Shown here in pieces: positions 8,923-18,091 of a DNA stretch of 64,000 nucleotides. The notes under the pieces are model-generated. The model was not told where the DNA came from and searched no databases. It was given only the letters and a program-made list of their open reading frames with translations. The position numbers and the translations under genes were made by a program. Where the stretch lies: positions 320,288 to 384,287 of the forward strand of contig NZ_LYPC01000028.1 in assembly GCF_001700435.1 (NCBI RefSeq), given 5' to 3'. The stretch comes from Paenibacillus pectinilyticus. Lineage in GTDB: Bacteria > Bacillota > Bacilli > Paenibacillales > NBRC-103111. Numbering within the stretch: position 1 is the first letter of the stretch; the number at the start of each line of letters is the position of its first letter.

Positions 8923-10350
8923 CTAGAACAATGGTGACAATAAATGGGCAATTGCCTCTTTTCTTTTTTCCATCTTCGATCTCATTACGAACTCTTCTAG
9001 CTTCACTTCGGTACATTCCTCTAGATCCATCACGAAATCGCGCTCCAGGCGCTGAATGATTTCTTCGTCAAACATCACAGCATTCAACTCGAAATTACTG
9101 AAGAAGCTGCGCATATCCATATTCGCCGTTCCCACGGTTGCCATCAACTCATCGATGAGGATGATTTTCGCGTGAATGAATCCTTTTCGATATAAGTAGA
9201 AGCGTACACCGGCTTGCAACAACTCCTGCAGATAGGAACGAGAAGCGTATTGCACAATGCGGGAATCCCCTTTGTAGGGCAAAATGATGCGTACGTCAAC
9301 GCCTGAGATCGCCGCTGATTTCAGGGCCATGATAATACTCGGATCCGGAATGAAATACGGGGTCGTTACCCAGATCCGATTCTTAGCTGTAATTAATCCT
9401 GCAAAGTACATTTCTTGAATTGCATCCCAACGGGTATCAGGACCACTTGAAATCACTTGAACGAGTGAAGGATTCATCTCTTTATGTACCGGATATAACT
9501 GGGCTTCCGCTGTCAACTTTTCACCACTTACAAAGAGCCAATCCGTTAGAAAGGTACGCTGTAACTCGTTGACGGCATCCCCATGTATCATTAAGTGGGT
9601 GTCTCGCCAGAAGCCAAGTTTGGGATTCCCACCCACATATTCAATGCCGATATTTATGCCGCCAACAAAGCCGACCAAGCCATCTACGACGATAATTTTA
9701 CGATGGTTTCGGTAATTCAAGCGTTTATCAAAGAATGAAATCAACGGCTTGAGGAAAGGATGAACGGCAATCCCTGCTTGTTTCAATGTATCGATGTACG
9801 ATTGAGTTAGTGTATGACTCCCCATACCATCATAGATAACCCGAACCGTCACACCTTCCTTCGCTTTGCGGATCAACGCTTCTTGGAACTTCAAACCAAC
9901 AGCATCATCGCGTATCGTGTAGAACTCAAAATGAATGTGGCTTCTCGCCTTCGCTATCTCCTGCAGCATGTGTTCATAAGTAGTATCCGCATTCGTGAGC
10001 ACCTTTACTTGGTTATTCGGAGTTATCGGGGCATCAGGTACGCGGCGAAGCCAGTCTCGTAGACGCAGATCCTCGGGCAGGAAGCTGTCTTTCCCCATCA
10101 ATTCCTCTGAAGAAATCTTCACTTGCGTATGCCGCGACTGTCCACTCGTGCCATGACCGTGGACTTTTTTTCGCCTCGAGTACTCCCGTGCGATGAAATA
10201 GTACATAACGAACCCAATAATTGGGAAAATAAACAGAATACTCAACCACGCCACCGTTTTGGCAGGTCTCTTATATTCGCTGATCAGAATCGTAGCCGCC
10301 TGGAAGATAAATAGCAGTAGTATTACGATAATCCAAATCATATGCCACAT
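8923..10350 (-). CDS. cls: Cardiolipin synthase
   Basis: Membrane phospholipase-D-family enzyme that condenses two phosphatidylglycerols to cardiolipin and glycerol. Two membrane segments lie at the N-terminus (about residues 4-24 and 34-54). Two HKD motifs follow: NHRKIIVVDGLVGFVGGINI near residue 215 and HAKIILIDELMATVGTANMD near residue 393. The length, 475 residues, matches Bacillus-type ClsA. It is transcribed away from the germination operon. No regulatory signal could be assigned in the shared 210-bp upstream region. Confidence 0.95.
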   Translation of the reverse strand: MWHMIWIIVILLLFIFQAATILISEYKRPAKTVAWLSILFIFPIIGFVMYYFIAREYSRRKKVHGHGTSGQSRHTQVKISSEELMGKDSFLPEDLRLRDWLRRVPDAPITPNNQVKVLTNADTTYEHMLQEIAKARSHIHFEFYTIRDDAVGLKFQEALIRKAKEGVTVRVIYDGMGSHTLTQSYIDTLKQAGIAVHPFLKPLISFFDKRLNYRNHRKIIVVDGLVGFVGGINIGIEYVGGNPKLGFWRDTHLMIHGDAVNELQRTFLTDWLFVSGEKLTAEAQLYPVHKEMNPSLVQVISSGPDTRWDAIQEMYFAGLITAKNRIWVTTPYFIPDPSIIMALKSAAISGVDVRIILPYKGDSRIVQYASRSYLQELLQAGVRFYLYRKGFIHAKIILIDELMATVGTANMDMRSFFSNFELNAVMFDEEIIQRLERDFVMDLEECTEVKLEEFVMRSKMEKRKEAIAHLLSPLF

Positions 10351-10560
10351 CCCCTAACCCTGCATCTTCATGCTCAGATAGCTTTTGCCAAGGTTACCAT
10401 CCCTATACCTACTCTGCTGACACCTAGACCTAGAAACAAGCAACCTCTCAGACAGCTAAATAAAATTTTCCAACTTTCGTAATAAAATCCTATTTGATTG
10501 CAGAGAATAATCTACGCATTCCTATGATCATCATTTTGAACACGGCAGGAGGTGCCTCGC

Positions 10561-12240
10561 TTGGCTAAAACACCCAAATATTTGATGAAAAGTCTCCTGC
10601 AAAGACGTACAGGTGGACAATCAAGCGCCGCAGCCGAACAACCTTCCCGTCTAGATCTCGCACTCGACTACTCCTTTATTGAGGAACTTAAGAAAACAAA
10701 ACTTTCGCTGCTATTGGAAGAAAATCACGCGTTTATTAAGGATCTATTTCAGGAATGCTCGGATGTCGTCGTCCGTGAATTCGAAATTGAGCCGCATATT
10801 CCATCCTTGCTGTTGTTCGTGGACGGCCTAACAAATACACAGCTGCTGAATGATACGATGAAATCGCTTATGCTGCTTGGCGGCGGCGAAACCTCAATTG
10901 ATCGCATTGCTAATGTGATCCTGCCTGTCTCCCAGACGCAGATCTCCGATAATTACGGTGATTTACTTGCTTCCGTCTTAGGCGGCGATGCAGCCCTTCT
11001 TGTAGAAGGGAACGCTAAAGCCATTCTGCTCGGTATCCGTGGTACGGAGAAACGTTCGGTTGGTGAACCCGAGACCGAAACCGTTGTGCGTGGACCTAGA
11101 GAAGGCTTCGTCGAGAGCATTCGTACGAATACTTCCATGATTCGTCGTAAACTGAAGACGCCCCATCTAAAAATGAAGTCCATGAGCGTAGGCAAAGAAA
11201 GCAATACGAATCTTGTCATTTGCTATATGGATGATCTCGCGATGCCTTCCTTGGTTGAAGAAGTCGTCAAGCGAATTGAGCAAATCAAGATCGACGCCAT
11301 CTTAGAGTCCGGCATGATTGAAGAGCTGATACAAGACGATGCTTATTCGCCATTTCCACAAATGCAATATACGGAACGTCCGGATGTTGTCGCATCTGCG
11401 CTGCTTCAGGGACGAGTTGCCATCCTCACAGATGGTACGCCATTCTGCCTGATCGCCCCTTTCGTGTTCATTCAGATCATGCAAACGAGTGAGGATTATT
11501 ATGAACGTTTCCAGATTAGCTCACTCTTGCGGATTCTTCGTTACATTTTTATGTTTCTATCCTTAACGACACCTGCACTATACGTTGCTATTACGACGTA
11601 CCATCAAGAACTACTACCTACAACATTGATGCTTAGTGTTGCTGCTTCCCGGGAGGCGATTCCATTTCCCTCCGTCGTCGAAGCCTTCATTATGGAAATT
11701 ACCTTCGAAGCCTTACGAGAAGCTGGTATCCGACTACCTAAAGCGGTCGGTTCCGCCGTTTCTATCTTAGGCGCACTTGTCGTTGGACAAGCTGCCGTCC
11801 AAGCCGGAATCGTATCGGCTCCGATGGTTATTGTCGTCTCCATTACAGGTATTGCATCCTTCACGATTCCACGGTTTAACGGTGCGATCGCCATCCGGAT
11901 GCTGCGTTTTCCGATTCTGATTGCCGCGTCAATCTTCGGCTTCTATGGCATCTTCTTCTCATTAATGATTCTGTTCGGGCATATGGCGAATCTCCGTTCC
12001 TTCGGCGTCCCTTATCTATCACCGATCGGTCCATTATCCGCCAGTGATATGAAAGATACACTGATACGTGCTCCCCTATGGCAAATGGGAAAACGTGCTG
12101 AATTTATGGCCATTCAGGATAACACAAGCTTGGACAGTGAGCTGCCAATGGAAATCAAGAAAGAGGGGGGCCTAGACGGCAGTAACATTGATCACGTGCA
12201 TAAAGCGAGCAAGGAGGAGCAACAAAATGATAAATCCTAA
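10561..12240 (+). CDS. gerKA: Spore germination protein, GerA/GerKA family (A subunit)
   Basis: A subunit of a germinant receptor in the spore inner membrane. A hydrophilic N-terminal domain of about 290 residues contains SLLLFVDGLTNTQLLNDTMK, and a C-terminal membrane domain contains PTTLMLSVAASREAIPFPS and EAGIRLPKAVGSAVSILGAL; both are typical of GerA proteins. The frame is open from GTG at 10552, but that codon is part of the AGGAGGTG binding site at 10547-10554, so I choose TTG at 10561 (559 residues). It is first in an A-C-D-B operon and overlaps gerKC by 14 nt. I name it after the closest family; which germinant it senses is unknown. I could not find a convincing SigG promoter upstream. 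Confidence 0.92.
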   Translation: MAKTPKYLMKSLLQRRTGGQSSAAAEQPSRLDLALDYSFIEELKKTKLSLLLEENHAFIKDLFQECSDVVVREFEIEPHIPSLLLFVDGLTNTQLLNDTMKSLMLLGGGETSIDRIANVILPVSQTQISDNYGDLLASVLGGDAALLVEGNAKAILLGIRGTEKRSVGEPETETVVRGPREGFVESIRTNTSMIRRKLKTPHLKMKSMSVGKESNTNLVICYMDDLAMPSLVEEVVKRIEQIKIDAILESGMIEELIQDDAYSPFPQMQYTERPDVVASALLQGRVAILTDGTPFCLIAPFVFIQIMQTSEDYYERFQISSLLRILRYIFMFLSLTTPALYVAITTYHQELLPTTLMLSVAASREAIPFPSVVEAFIMEITFEALREAGIRLPKAVGSAVSILGALVVGQAAVQAGIVSAPMVIVVSITGIASFTIPRFNGAIAIRMLRFPILIAASIFGFYGIFFSLMILFGHMANLRSFGVPYLSPIGPLSASDMKDTLIRAPLWQMGKRAEFMAIQDNTSLDSELPMEIKKEGGLDGSNIDHVHKASKEEQQNDKS

Positions 12241-13399
12241 GCCACGCGTAAGACTCGTGATCACTTTACTACTCACTGCAACGCTCCTTACCGGATGCTG
12301 GGATCGTACAGAAATTAACGATATCGCTTTTGTACTGACATCATCTGTTGATATAGACGATGACGGTAAATACCGTGTCGCTTATATGTTTCCGCTTCCT
12401 GGCTCCATGGGGGGCGCGAGCGGAGGCTCTGGCGGTACTGCAGGAAACAAAAGCTACTACATTGATTCGGAGGTAGGTACCTCCTTTCGAGATGCGGTGA
12501 GCAAGCTCCAAACACGCCTGTCAAGACGCATCTTTCTTGCGCATCGAAGAACGATTGTCGTCGGCGAGAAGTTTGCTGCCGCTGGAATTGATCAATTGTT
12601 CGACGTTCTCCCACGATCACCTGAAAACCGAATGACAACCTTACTTGTTGCTACGAAGGGAAAGGGATACGACTTACTCAATGCAGAACCTAAATTCGAA
12701 CGGTTTCCAGCTGAAGTAATTCGCGAACTGACCAAATCTCCCCGTGCAATGTCTACCACAATGAAGGACATCGGCTTGGCTTTAAGCTTCCAAAGCGATC
12801 CGATTATGGGCTATCTTGAGGCTCGCAATTCGAAAGGTGCTAAAGAGCCCTCTAATGAAATTCAACTGATCGGCTACGTGCAATTTAAGGGAGATAAAAT
12901 GGTCGGCATCTATAAGAAGCAAGAAGCGAATGGGCTCATGTGGCTTCGGGATCAAATTGAGGATCAGCAGCTCACATTCTCAGTACAGGATGGCAAGCTT
13001 ATTTCCATCAATGTGCTCGGTGGCAAGGTAGCGATTTCGCCTAAGGTACAGGAGGATAAGGTTGTTTTTGACATTGTGGTAACGGCACGCGGGGCTGTAA
13101 GAGAAGACCAATCTGATGAGAATCTGTTCCAATCGAGTATCCTTCATAGTGTGGAGGCCAAATTCGGGGAGGAAATCAAAGACTCCATGCTTGCGACGAT
13201 TAAACAAATGAAAAAAGAAGGCACAGATTCTGCCCATCTTGGTCTAATCGTTTGGCGAACTTTTCCTCAGAAGTGGCGAACACAGTTTGAAGGCAATTGG
13301 GAGCATTATTTCAAAGAAGCTGAATTCAATATCCGGGTAGATGCTTCTATTCCAGATACTGGTGTAATTAACCGCAATTTGACCAAGGAAGGGACCTAA
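12227..13399 (+). CDS. gerKC: Germinant receptor lipoprotein, Ger(x)C family (C subunit)
   Basis: C subunit of the receptor, a lipoprotein on the outer face of the spore inner membrane. The signal peptide ends in the lipobox LLTGC, followed by WDRTEINDIAFVLTSSVD, a hallmark start of Ger(x)C proteins. The rest (EVGTSFRDAVSKLQTRLSRR, AHRRTIVVGEKFA, then a C-terminal domain with HLGLIVWRTFPQKW) fits the family at 390 residues. ATG at 12227 has AAGGAGGAG at good spacing; an earlier in-frame start at 12188 has none. The start lies inside the end of gerKA, a normal overlap for coupled germination genes. Confidence 0.92.
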   Translation: MINPKPRVRLVITLLLTATLLTGCWDRTEINDIAFVLTSSVDIDDDGKYRVAYMFPLPGSMGGASGGSGGTAGNKSYYIDSEVGTSFRDAVSKLQTRLSRRIFLAHRRTIVVGEKFAAAGIDQLFDVLPRSPENRMTTLLVATKGKGYDLLNAEPKFERFPAEVIRELTKSPRAMSTTMKDIGLALSFQSDPIMGYLEARNSKGAKEPSNEIQLIGYVQFKGDKMVGIYKKQEANGLMWLRDQIEDQQLTFSVQDGKLISINVLGGKVAISPKVQEDKVVFDIVVTARGAVREDQSDENLFQSSILHSVEAKFGEEIKDSMLATIKQMKKEGTDSAHLGLIVWRTFPQKWRTQFEGNWEHYFKEAEFNIRVDASIPDTGVINRNLTKEGT

Positions 13400-13402
13400 C
13401 TT

Positions 13403-13639
13403 ATGACGGGGATTTTTAACATCAGTTTTCTCCTCCTTCTTGTAGGTTCATTCATTCTCGACCGCAAAATGCTGCTGCAAGCAAGAACAGGTATCAAGTT
13501 AATTTATGGTATTGCCGTTGTATCCATCCTTGTCAGCCTTACTTGCAACTACTTTCATGTTATTTTACCGATGCCAGCTCATTTTTTCGTGCAGCAGGTT
13601 TCTCCCTGGCTCTCACGCGTTCTCGGCTTTTCAACATAA
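13403..13639 (+). CDS. Small two-TM membrane protein, candidate germinant receptor D subunit
   Basis: A 78-residue hydrophobic protein with two predicted membrane segments (about residues 3-19 and 33-53) separated by a charged loop, DRKMLLQARTG. It starts 3 nt after the gerKC stop with AAGGAAGGG upstream and ends just before the binding site of the B-subunit gene, so it is a real operon member. Some Bacillus receptor operons carry a small two-helix 'D' gene that modulates germination; size, topology and position match. Sequence similarity to known D proteins could not be tested. Confidence 0.75.
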   Translation: MTGIFNISFLLLLVGSFILDRKMLLQARTGIKLIYGIAVVSILVSLTCNYFHVILPMPAHFFVQQVSPWLSRVLGFST

Positions 13640-13654
13640 GGAGAAAGAAAGGGG

Positions 13655-15034
13655 GTGTTATCCATCGATAAGAATCAGATCATTAATCAACGTCAACTTT
13701 CTTGGCTAGCATCTTCTATTGTGACAAGCGGGGGCATCCTCACCTTACAAAATGTATTAATACGCGTGAATCAAATGGATGCTTGGTTTAGTTATATATT
13801 TGCTATTTTATATGTATTCCTAATAGCTAGCTTTTTCGGCTATATGGCGAAGCTCTATCCAAATAAAAATATTTTTGAAATATCCAAAGAGGTGCTGGGC
13901 CAATGGGGAGGAACTTGCGTTAATTTGCTCATTTTGTTTCATTTCTGGCAAATAGTTGTCAGAGACGTCTCGTCCTTATCGCGATATAGTACAACACTGT
14001 TATTACATGCCACACCACTAGAAATATTAATCTTACTCAACTTTTTGTTACTCATGTATTTTGGCAAAACGAGTGTAGAGGTCATTGCCCGTGTAAATGA
14101 TCTGTTCTACCCTCTGTTTGTCATTACGATCATGATCATGCCGCTGCTCCTATCGAATGAGTTTTATTTACGACTCACTACACCTGTACTGACGATGCCG
14201 CTTCAACATTGGGCTTCTACCTCCATCCTTACACTTGGAAGCGCTGGTGATATTTTCATTCTTGGTGCCTTTCTACATATGCTTTACAATTCCAATCATG
14301 TGAAATCGGCAATCCGACATGGTTCTTTACTCGGTTTTTTCCTGCTGACGCTGATTCTCTTCTCCATCATTGCTGTACTTGGACCTAAGATGCCAGCGAA
14401 TTTCACTTATCCCAGCTATAATTTGGTCCAAATGATTCATGTTACTGACTTTCTAGATCGTCTTGATCTAATTGTGATGATGATCTGGTTTCCCACCGTT
14501 ACATGCAAAGTCATTGCAATTTATCTGGCCCTACTCATCGGTATCAGTTCCTTATTCCGTGAGCGTAACTATCCATTAATTAACAAGCCTATTGCGCTAT
14601 TATTAACTTTAAGTGCATGCCTATCCTTCAAAAGCACCACTGAACTGCTGGCCTTTTCCAACTTCAGTTCACCCGTTATTGTTCTCGCCTATCAGCCTCT
14701 TATCATCGTAGTTATCCTAGTTGTGGGCGCGATAAAAAAAAGAAAATCTCAGAACGCTGCCACTTCTGCCTCAGAGGTTACGCAAACTCCAAAACAACCT
14801 AGTCAAAATGCTGGAAAACTCAGTCAGCGTTTAACGTATTCGAATTGGTTATGGGGTGGAAATGTCTTGTTGATACTATGCGTCATGTGTGTGCTTATAG
14901 GGCACATGTTCAGTGAGAGAGTACCGATCATTGGTATGATTTGCGCGGTTGGTTTCGGTTTATGTCTCCTGCTTTCAACCTTAACCACCTATATGGAGCT
15001 TACGAAATTGAAGCAAACAGAAGCCAGTAACTAA
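13655..15034 (+). CDS. gerKB: Germinant receptor permease-like B subunit, with a C-terminal two-TM extension
   Basis: Polytopic B subunit of the receptor, an APC-superfamily relative thought to bind germinant. About ten membrane segments occupy residues 10-360; the start (INQRQLSWLASSIVTSGGIL) and WFPTVTCKVIAIYLALL are typical. The usual length is about 365 residues, but this protein has 459. After residue 365 comes a charged linker, then a Gln/Thr/Ser-rich linker, and two further hydrophobic segments (about 400-420 and 427-447). The GTG at 13655 follows AGGAGAAAG. It is last in the operon. The extension is in frame with no sign of a frameshift and resembles a second small two-helix module like that encoded just upstream. 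Confidence 0.9.
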   Translation: MLSIDKNQIINQRQLSWLASSIVTSGGILTLQNVLIRVNQMDAWFSYIFAILYVFLIASFFGYMAKLYPNKNIFEISKEVLGQWGGTCVNLLILFHFWQIVVRDVSSLSRYSTTLLLHATPLEILILLNFLLLMYFGKTSVEVIARVNDLFYPLFVITIMIMPLLLSNEFYLRLTTPVLTMPLQHWASTSILTLGSAGDIFILGAFLHMLYNSNHVKSAIRHGSLLGFFLLTLILFSIIAVLGPKMPANFTYPSYNLVQMIHVTDFLDRLDLIVMMIWFPTVTCKVIAIYLALLIGISSLFRERNYPLINKPIALLLTLSACLSFKSTTELLAFSNFSSPVIVLAYQPLIIVVILVVGAIKKRKSQNAATSASEVTQTPKQPSQNAGKLSQRLTYSNWLWGGNVLLILCVMCVLIGHMFSERVPIIGMICAVGFGLCLLLSTLTTYMELTKLKQTEASN

Positions 15035-15083
15035 TAGGAACCCCTGATGTGAATTTATAATTGGAGGAATGCTTATTAGATAG

Positions 15084-15109
15084 AAAAAAGCACCCGCCTA
15101 AGCGGGTGC
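15084..15109 (-). terminator. Rho-independent terminator of the ParM-like gene
   Basis: GCACCCGC pairs perfectly with GCGGGTGC across a 4-nt loop. On the minus strand the stem is followed by TTTTTT, so it serves the minus-strand actin-like gene that ends at 15123. Confidence 0.9.
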
Positions 15110-15122
15110 AAATACGTCATAT

Positions 15123-16214
15123 CTAGACGGAAACCGGATGACTTAACCGGCTTTTCGCAACTTTCAAGTAGCCATTTACATTCAAGTATTCACTTTCCGA
15201 CGTGAATCGCAATTTCATAGCTCCTGCTGCATCCTGGATATACGGCTTCAGCGCAGCTGCTCCGCCGCCGATGACGTAGAAGCATTGAATATCCGGGCAT
15301 TTGCGCCAGCGTTTCTTGATCATTTCAACCATCCGCTGGGCTGCTCTTTTGAAATGTTGATCCACGATCGGGCGAATATCAACTTGTCCTTCGCCTGGCA
15401 GCTGAATCGTAAACTGACGGTTCTTCACGCGTTGTGCAAGCTTCGCACGACTTGGGAACAGGTGGCCGTAAGCATCTTCAACATCGCGAATAATCGCATC
15501 TAGGTACGTCGCGAGGCCGATCTGCTCACCGTGGCTGAAGTGGTTATCGATCGCCATGCGTTTGATAACTGGGAAATCTGTTGTCAATGCACCGATTTCA
15601 CACACACCAATGCAGCCGTTGTAGATTTCTTCGTCTTTGACCTGCAGACTGTCATGTGTCGCCAAATGGAACATGGCAGCAGCTCCCTCAATGGAGACAG
15701 CTACTTTGCGGATCGATACTTTGATTTTCCGATTATGGAATTGCGGCGTTGAGAGGAAAGTAACTTCATGCTCGCCAAGCAGCCGATGTTCGAATGTCTG
15801 ATTGTATTTCGCAAAAGTACGCACAGGCAAACCCGTACCTAGTGTGTATTCAACTTCGTCCACGTTGCCATAGCCAGGATTAGCCGCTTGGTTCATGAGC
15901 CCCTGATAAGCAAGTGCAGTTAGTGCAACAATGAGGGATTGATCAGATAGCGCTTTATTATCTGTATCTTCGAGCTCCAGGTTATCCTCATGCTCCAAAG
16001 CAAGCTGCCCTACGAAATAACGTTGATTCCGTTGCGAAAGACTCGGGCTGTAGATGACAACATCCAGTGCTTTCCACGGTGAATCTTCTTCTTGCAAAAT
16101 GTGTCTTTCGTAGCCCGGCGCAATGATATTCGGAATCACGAACGGTTCTCTAGACCCATCCAGCACCAGCTTAATACTATCGTTCCCTATGTCAATACCT
16201 GCAAGCTTAATCAT
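15123..16214 (-). CDS. ParM/StbA-family actin-like ATPase
   Basis: Actin-fold ATPase of the group that includes plasmid-segregation ParM and Alp proteins. Phosphate-1 loop: GIDIGNDSIKLVLDG at the N-terminus. Phosphate-2-like region: CIGVCEIGALTTDFPVIK. Adenosine-loop region: CFYVIGGGAAALKPYI near the C-terminus. Length is 363 residues. The first possible codon, GTG at 16226, forms part of the GGAGG binding site, so I choose ATG at 16214. It has its own terminator and no ParR-like partner or centromere repeat beside it, so a chromosomal cytoskeletal or DNA-positioning role is possible. It converges on the germination operon. Confidence 0.8.
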   Translation of the reverse strand: MIKLAGIDIGNDSIKLVLDGSREPFVIPNIIAPGYERHILQEEDSPWKALDVVIYSPSLSQRNQRYFVGQLALEHEDNLELEDTDNKALSDQSLIVALTALAYQGLMNQAANPGYGNVDEVEYTLGTGLPVRTFAKYNQTFEHRLLGEHEVTFLSTPQFHNRKIKVSIRKVAVSIEGAAAMFHLATHDSLQVKDEEIYNGCIGVCEIGALTTDFPVIKRMAIDNHFSHGEQIGLATYLDAIIRDVEDAYGHLFPSRAKLAQRVKNRQFTIQLPGEGQVDIRPIVDQHFKRAAQRMVEMIKKRWRKCPDIQCFYVIGGGAAALKPYIQDAAGAMKLRFTSESEYLNVNGYLKVAKSRLSHPVSV

Positions 16215-16355
16215 GTGTGCCTCCACTCCAAATCTACAGCTTTTCTGTAATTGTGTTAGTACATTCGATCATATACGACAGGATTCCTTCCTACTTAAGA
16301 CTCATTTTCCTAGGACTAGTAGGTAGATAGGCAGGTTTTTATCACAATATGACGA

Positions 16356-17549
16356 ATGATGTACAGACCTTTACCAAATTCAACCACGACAGGAGATCAT
16401 CAAGACCTTATGAAGCTTAAGTGGAAACCTGAAATAAACGGCTCCGCCTCCCTTCCAGGACGGGTGCGTTTATCCAAAAATATAGCGAATTTAGTAGGTA
16501 AAACATATAAATCACTATATTTCAAAAAACTGACACTGGTTATCATTCCAGATACTACGCAATCGGTTGTCAGGTTTCGCATTTCCCATTTGTCTGCCTA
16601 TATCGCTGCAGCATGCTTTTCCTTGCTAATGCTGATTTCCATATCCATTTATATCGTGCATGCCCATACTTTGAAACAAGCCAGTGATTTACAATCTAAG
16701 CTGAGCGGTGCCAACCAGAAGTGGAGCGCAACCGTTACTTCTAAAGATGCTGCTATTGAACAATTGCAAAATGAGGTCATTCAACTCTCCCAACAAGCGG
16801 AGCAAATGAAATCACAGGTCGAAGAAGTGAAAAAGCTCGAAAGCGACTTGAAGTCGATTGCAGGCATCGACCCTGGACCTAGCAATACAGCTGTTGCGAG
16901 CGCCTCTACAGGAGGCAAGACGAATACGGATACGAAAGAACTCTCTGATGATGTTACTGATTCTACGGCTTCAACTGGTGTTGGCGGCAGCCCGAATCCC
17001 GTCTCTCAAGAGGTTATTCTCAAACTAGGCCAAGATACACTAGCTTCGTTCACAGCGCTTACTGGCGAAGTGAAGGAATTACAGACGAATTTGACGGCTA
17101 CGAAGCAAAAAGTCGCTGTCCAACAGCAACAGCTTCGTATAACGCCGACACTTTGGCCAACGATGACGAAGGTTGTTACTTCCCCTTTTGGCTATCGGAC
17201 AGATCCTTTCACCAAAATACCTAGCTATCATTCCGGCATTGATTTCGGTGCGCATGAGAATGATCCCGTATTTGCAACCGCCGATGGCACTGTCGTCAGT
17301 ACAGGGAAGGACATCTACCATGGCAATAACATCGTGATTGAGCATTCCAAGGGCTTACGCACCTGGTATATGCATTTAAATAAAATTCTTGTGAACAAAG
17401 GTGATTCCGTAGAAAAAGGCAGCACGATTGGTTTAGTCGGATCTACAGGACGCAGCACGGGTGCCCATTTGCATTATGAGGTTCTCAAAAACGGCGAAAG
17501 TGTGGATCCCAAACCGTATCTTAAATCAATTCGAAAGGATGACAACTAA
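16356..17549 (+). CDS. Membrane-anchored M23 metallopeptidase (LytM-type murein endopeptidase)
   Basis: Cell-wall peptidase that cuts peptide cross-links, or a regulator of wall hydrolases. A cytoplasmic stretch of about 85 residues precedes one membrane segment (about 85-108), a coiled coil at about 112-170, a Ser/Thr-rich linker and the M23 domain at about 275-385. Zinc ligands and catalytic residues are seen in YHSGIDFGA (H-x3-D), HLHYE and the earlier WYMHL. The start is uncertain: ATG at 16356 lacks a clear binding site, and ATG at 16410 has AGGAG about 14 nt upstream. The bactofilin gene begins 1 nt after its stop. M23/bactofilin pairs are conserved, and bactofilins localise such peptidases in other bacteria. 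Confidence 0.88.
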   Translation: MMYRPLPNSTTTGDHQDLMKLKWKPEINGSASLPGRVRLSKNIANLVGKTYKSLYFKKLTLVIIPDTTQSVVRFRISHLSAYIAAACFSLLMLISISIYIVHAHTLKQASDLQSKLSGANQKWSATVTSKDAAIEQLQNEVIQLSQQAEQMKSQVEEVKKLESDLKSIAGIDPGPSNTAVASASTGGKTNTDTKELSDDVTDSTASTGVGGSPNPVSQEVILKLGQDTLASFTALTGEVKELQTNLTATKQKVAVQQQQLRITPTLWPTMTKVVTSPFGYRTDPFTKIPSYHSGIDFGAHENDPVFATADGTVVSTGKDIYHGNNIVIEHSKGLRTWYMHLNKILVNKGDSVEKGSTIGLVGSTGRSTGAHLHYEVLKNGESVDPKPYLKSIRKDDN

Positions 17550-17550
17550 C

Positions 17551-18003
17551 ATGTTCAAAAAAGGCAAGCAACTTATGAATCCAAATACAACGGATACGCT
17601 AATTGGTGAGGGAACCAGTTTCGAAGGCCGTATCAAATCAGAAGCCAGCATTCGTATCGAAGGCGGGATTACTGGCGATATCGATTGCGCAGGTGATGTG
17701 ATCATCGGAGAGCACGGTGTCGTGAAATCCAATATTGCAGCGCGAGACGTCGTTTTGGCAGGAAGTGTTCAAGGTAATATTACGACCAAAGGTAAGCTGA
17801 CCATTACATCCACCGGCTCCCTGCATGGCAATATTAGCGCAGCCTCATTCATCATTGAAGAAGGCGGCGTATTCCAAGGCAGCAGTAAAATGGACATCAA
17901 AGTGCCTGCAGTTGCACCAGTACCGAACAATGAACCTGAGACGGGCAACAGACCCGTGGCAGCACCAGAACCTATGTACAAAGGCAACACAGTCGCGATG
18001 TAA
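17551..18003 (+). CDS. Bactofilin (polymer-forming cytoskeletal protein)
   Basis: Protein of 150 residues forming filaments through a right-handed beta-helix. The core runs from TLIGEGTSFEGRIKSEASIR through GDIDCAGDVIIGEHG to GSLHGNISAASFIIEEGG, with the regular short repeats of the family, flanked by a short N-terminal tail and a Pro-rich C-terminal tail. The frame is open from 17461, inside the peptidase gene, but ATG at 17551 follows the peptidase stop by 1 nt and gives the normal N-terminus (MFKKGKQLMN). It is cotranscribed with the M23 peptidase, suggesting a joint role in cell shape or local wall remodelling. Confidence 0.93.
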   Translation: MFKKGKQLMNPNTTDTLIGEGTSFEGRIKSEASIRIEGGITGDIDCAGDVIIGEHGVVKSNIAARDVVLAGSVQGNITTKGKLTITSTGSLHGNISAASFIIEEGGVFQGSSKMDIKVPAVAPVPNNEPETGNRPVAAPEPMYKGNTVAM

Positions 18004-18091
18004 GCTGGTTTCAACTAGGATTGATGATAGCTGCGTGGTATACTAGTTGGAAATTCAATTCATTTCTAACTGATGCAGGAGACCTGAAACA

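Noticed and set aside
10441-10560. A SigG promoter for the germination operon
   Set aside because: Expected on biological grounds, but no -35/-10 pair with correct sequence and spacing could be found by eye.
15123-16214. Reading the ParM-like gene as evidence of an integrated plasmid
   Set aside because: No replication, partition-partner, transfer or integrase genes nearby; all neighbours are ordinary chromosomal genes.
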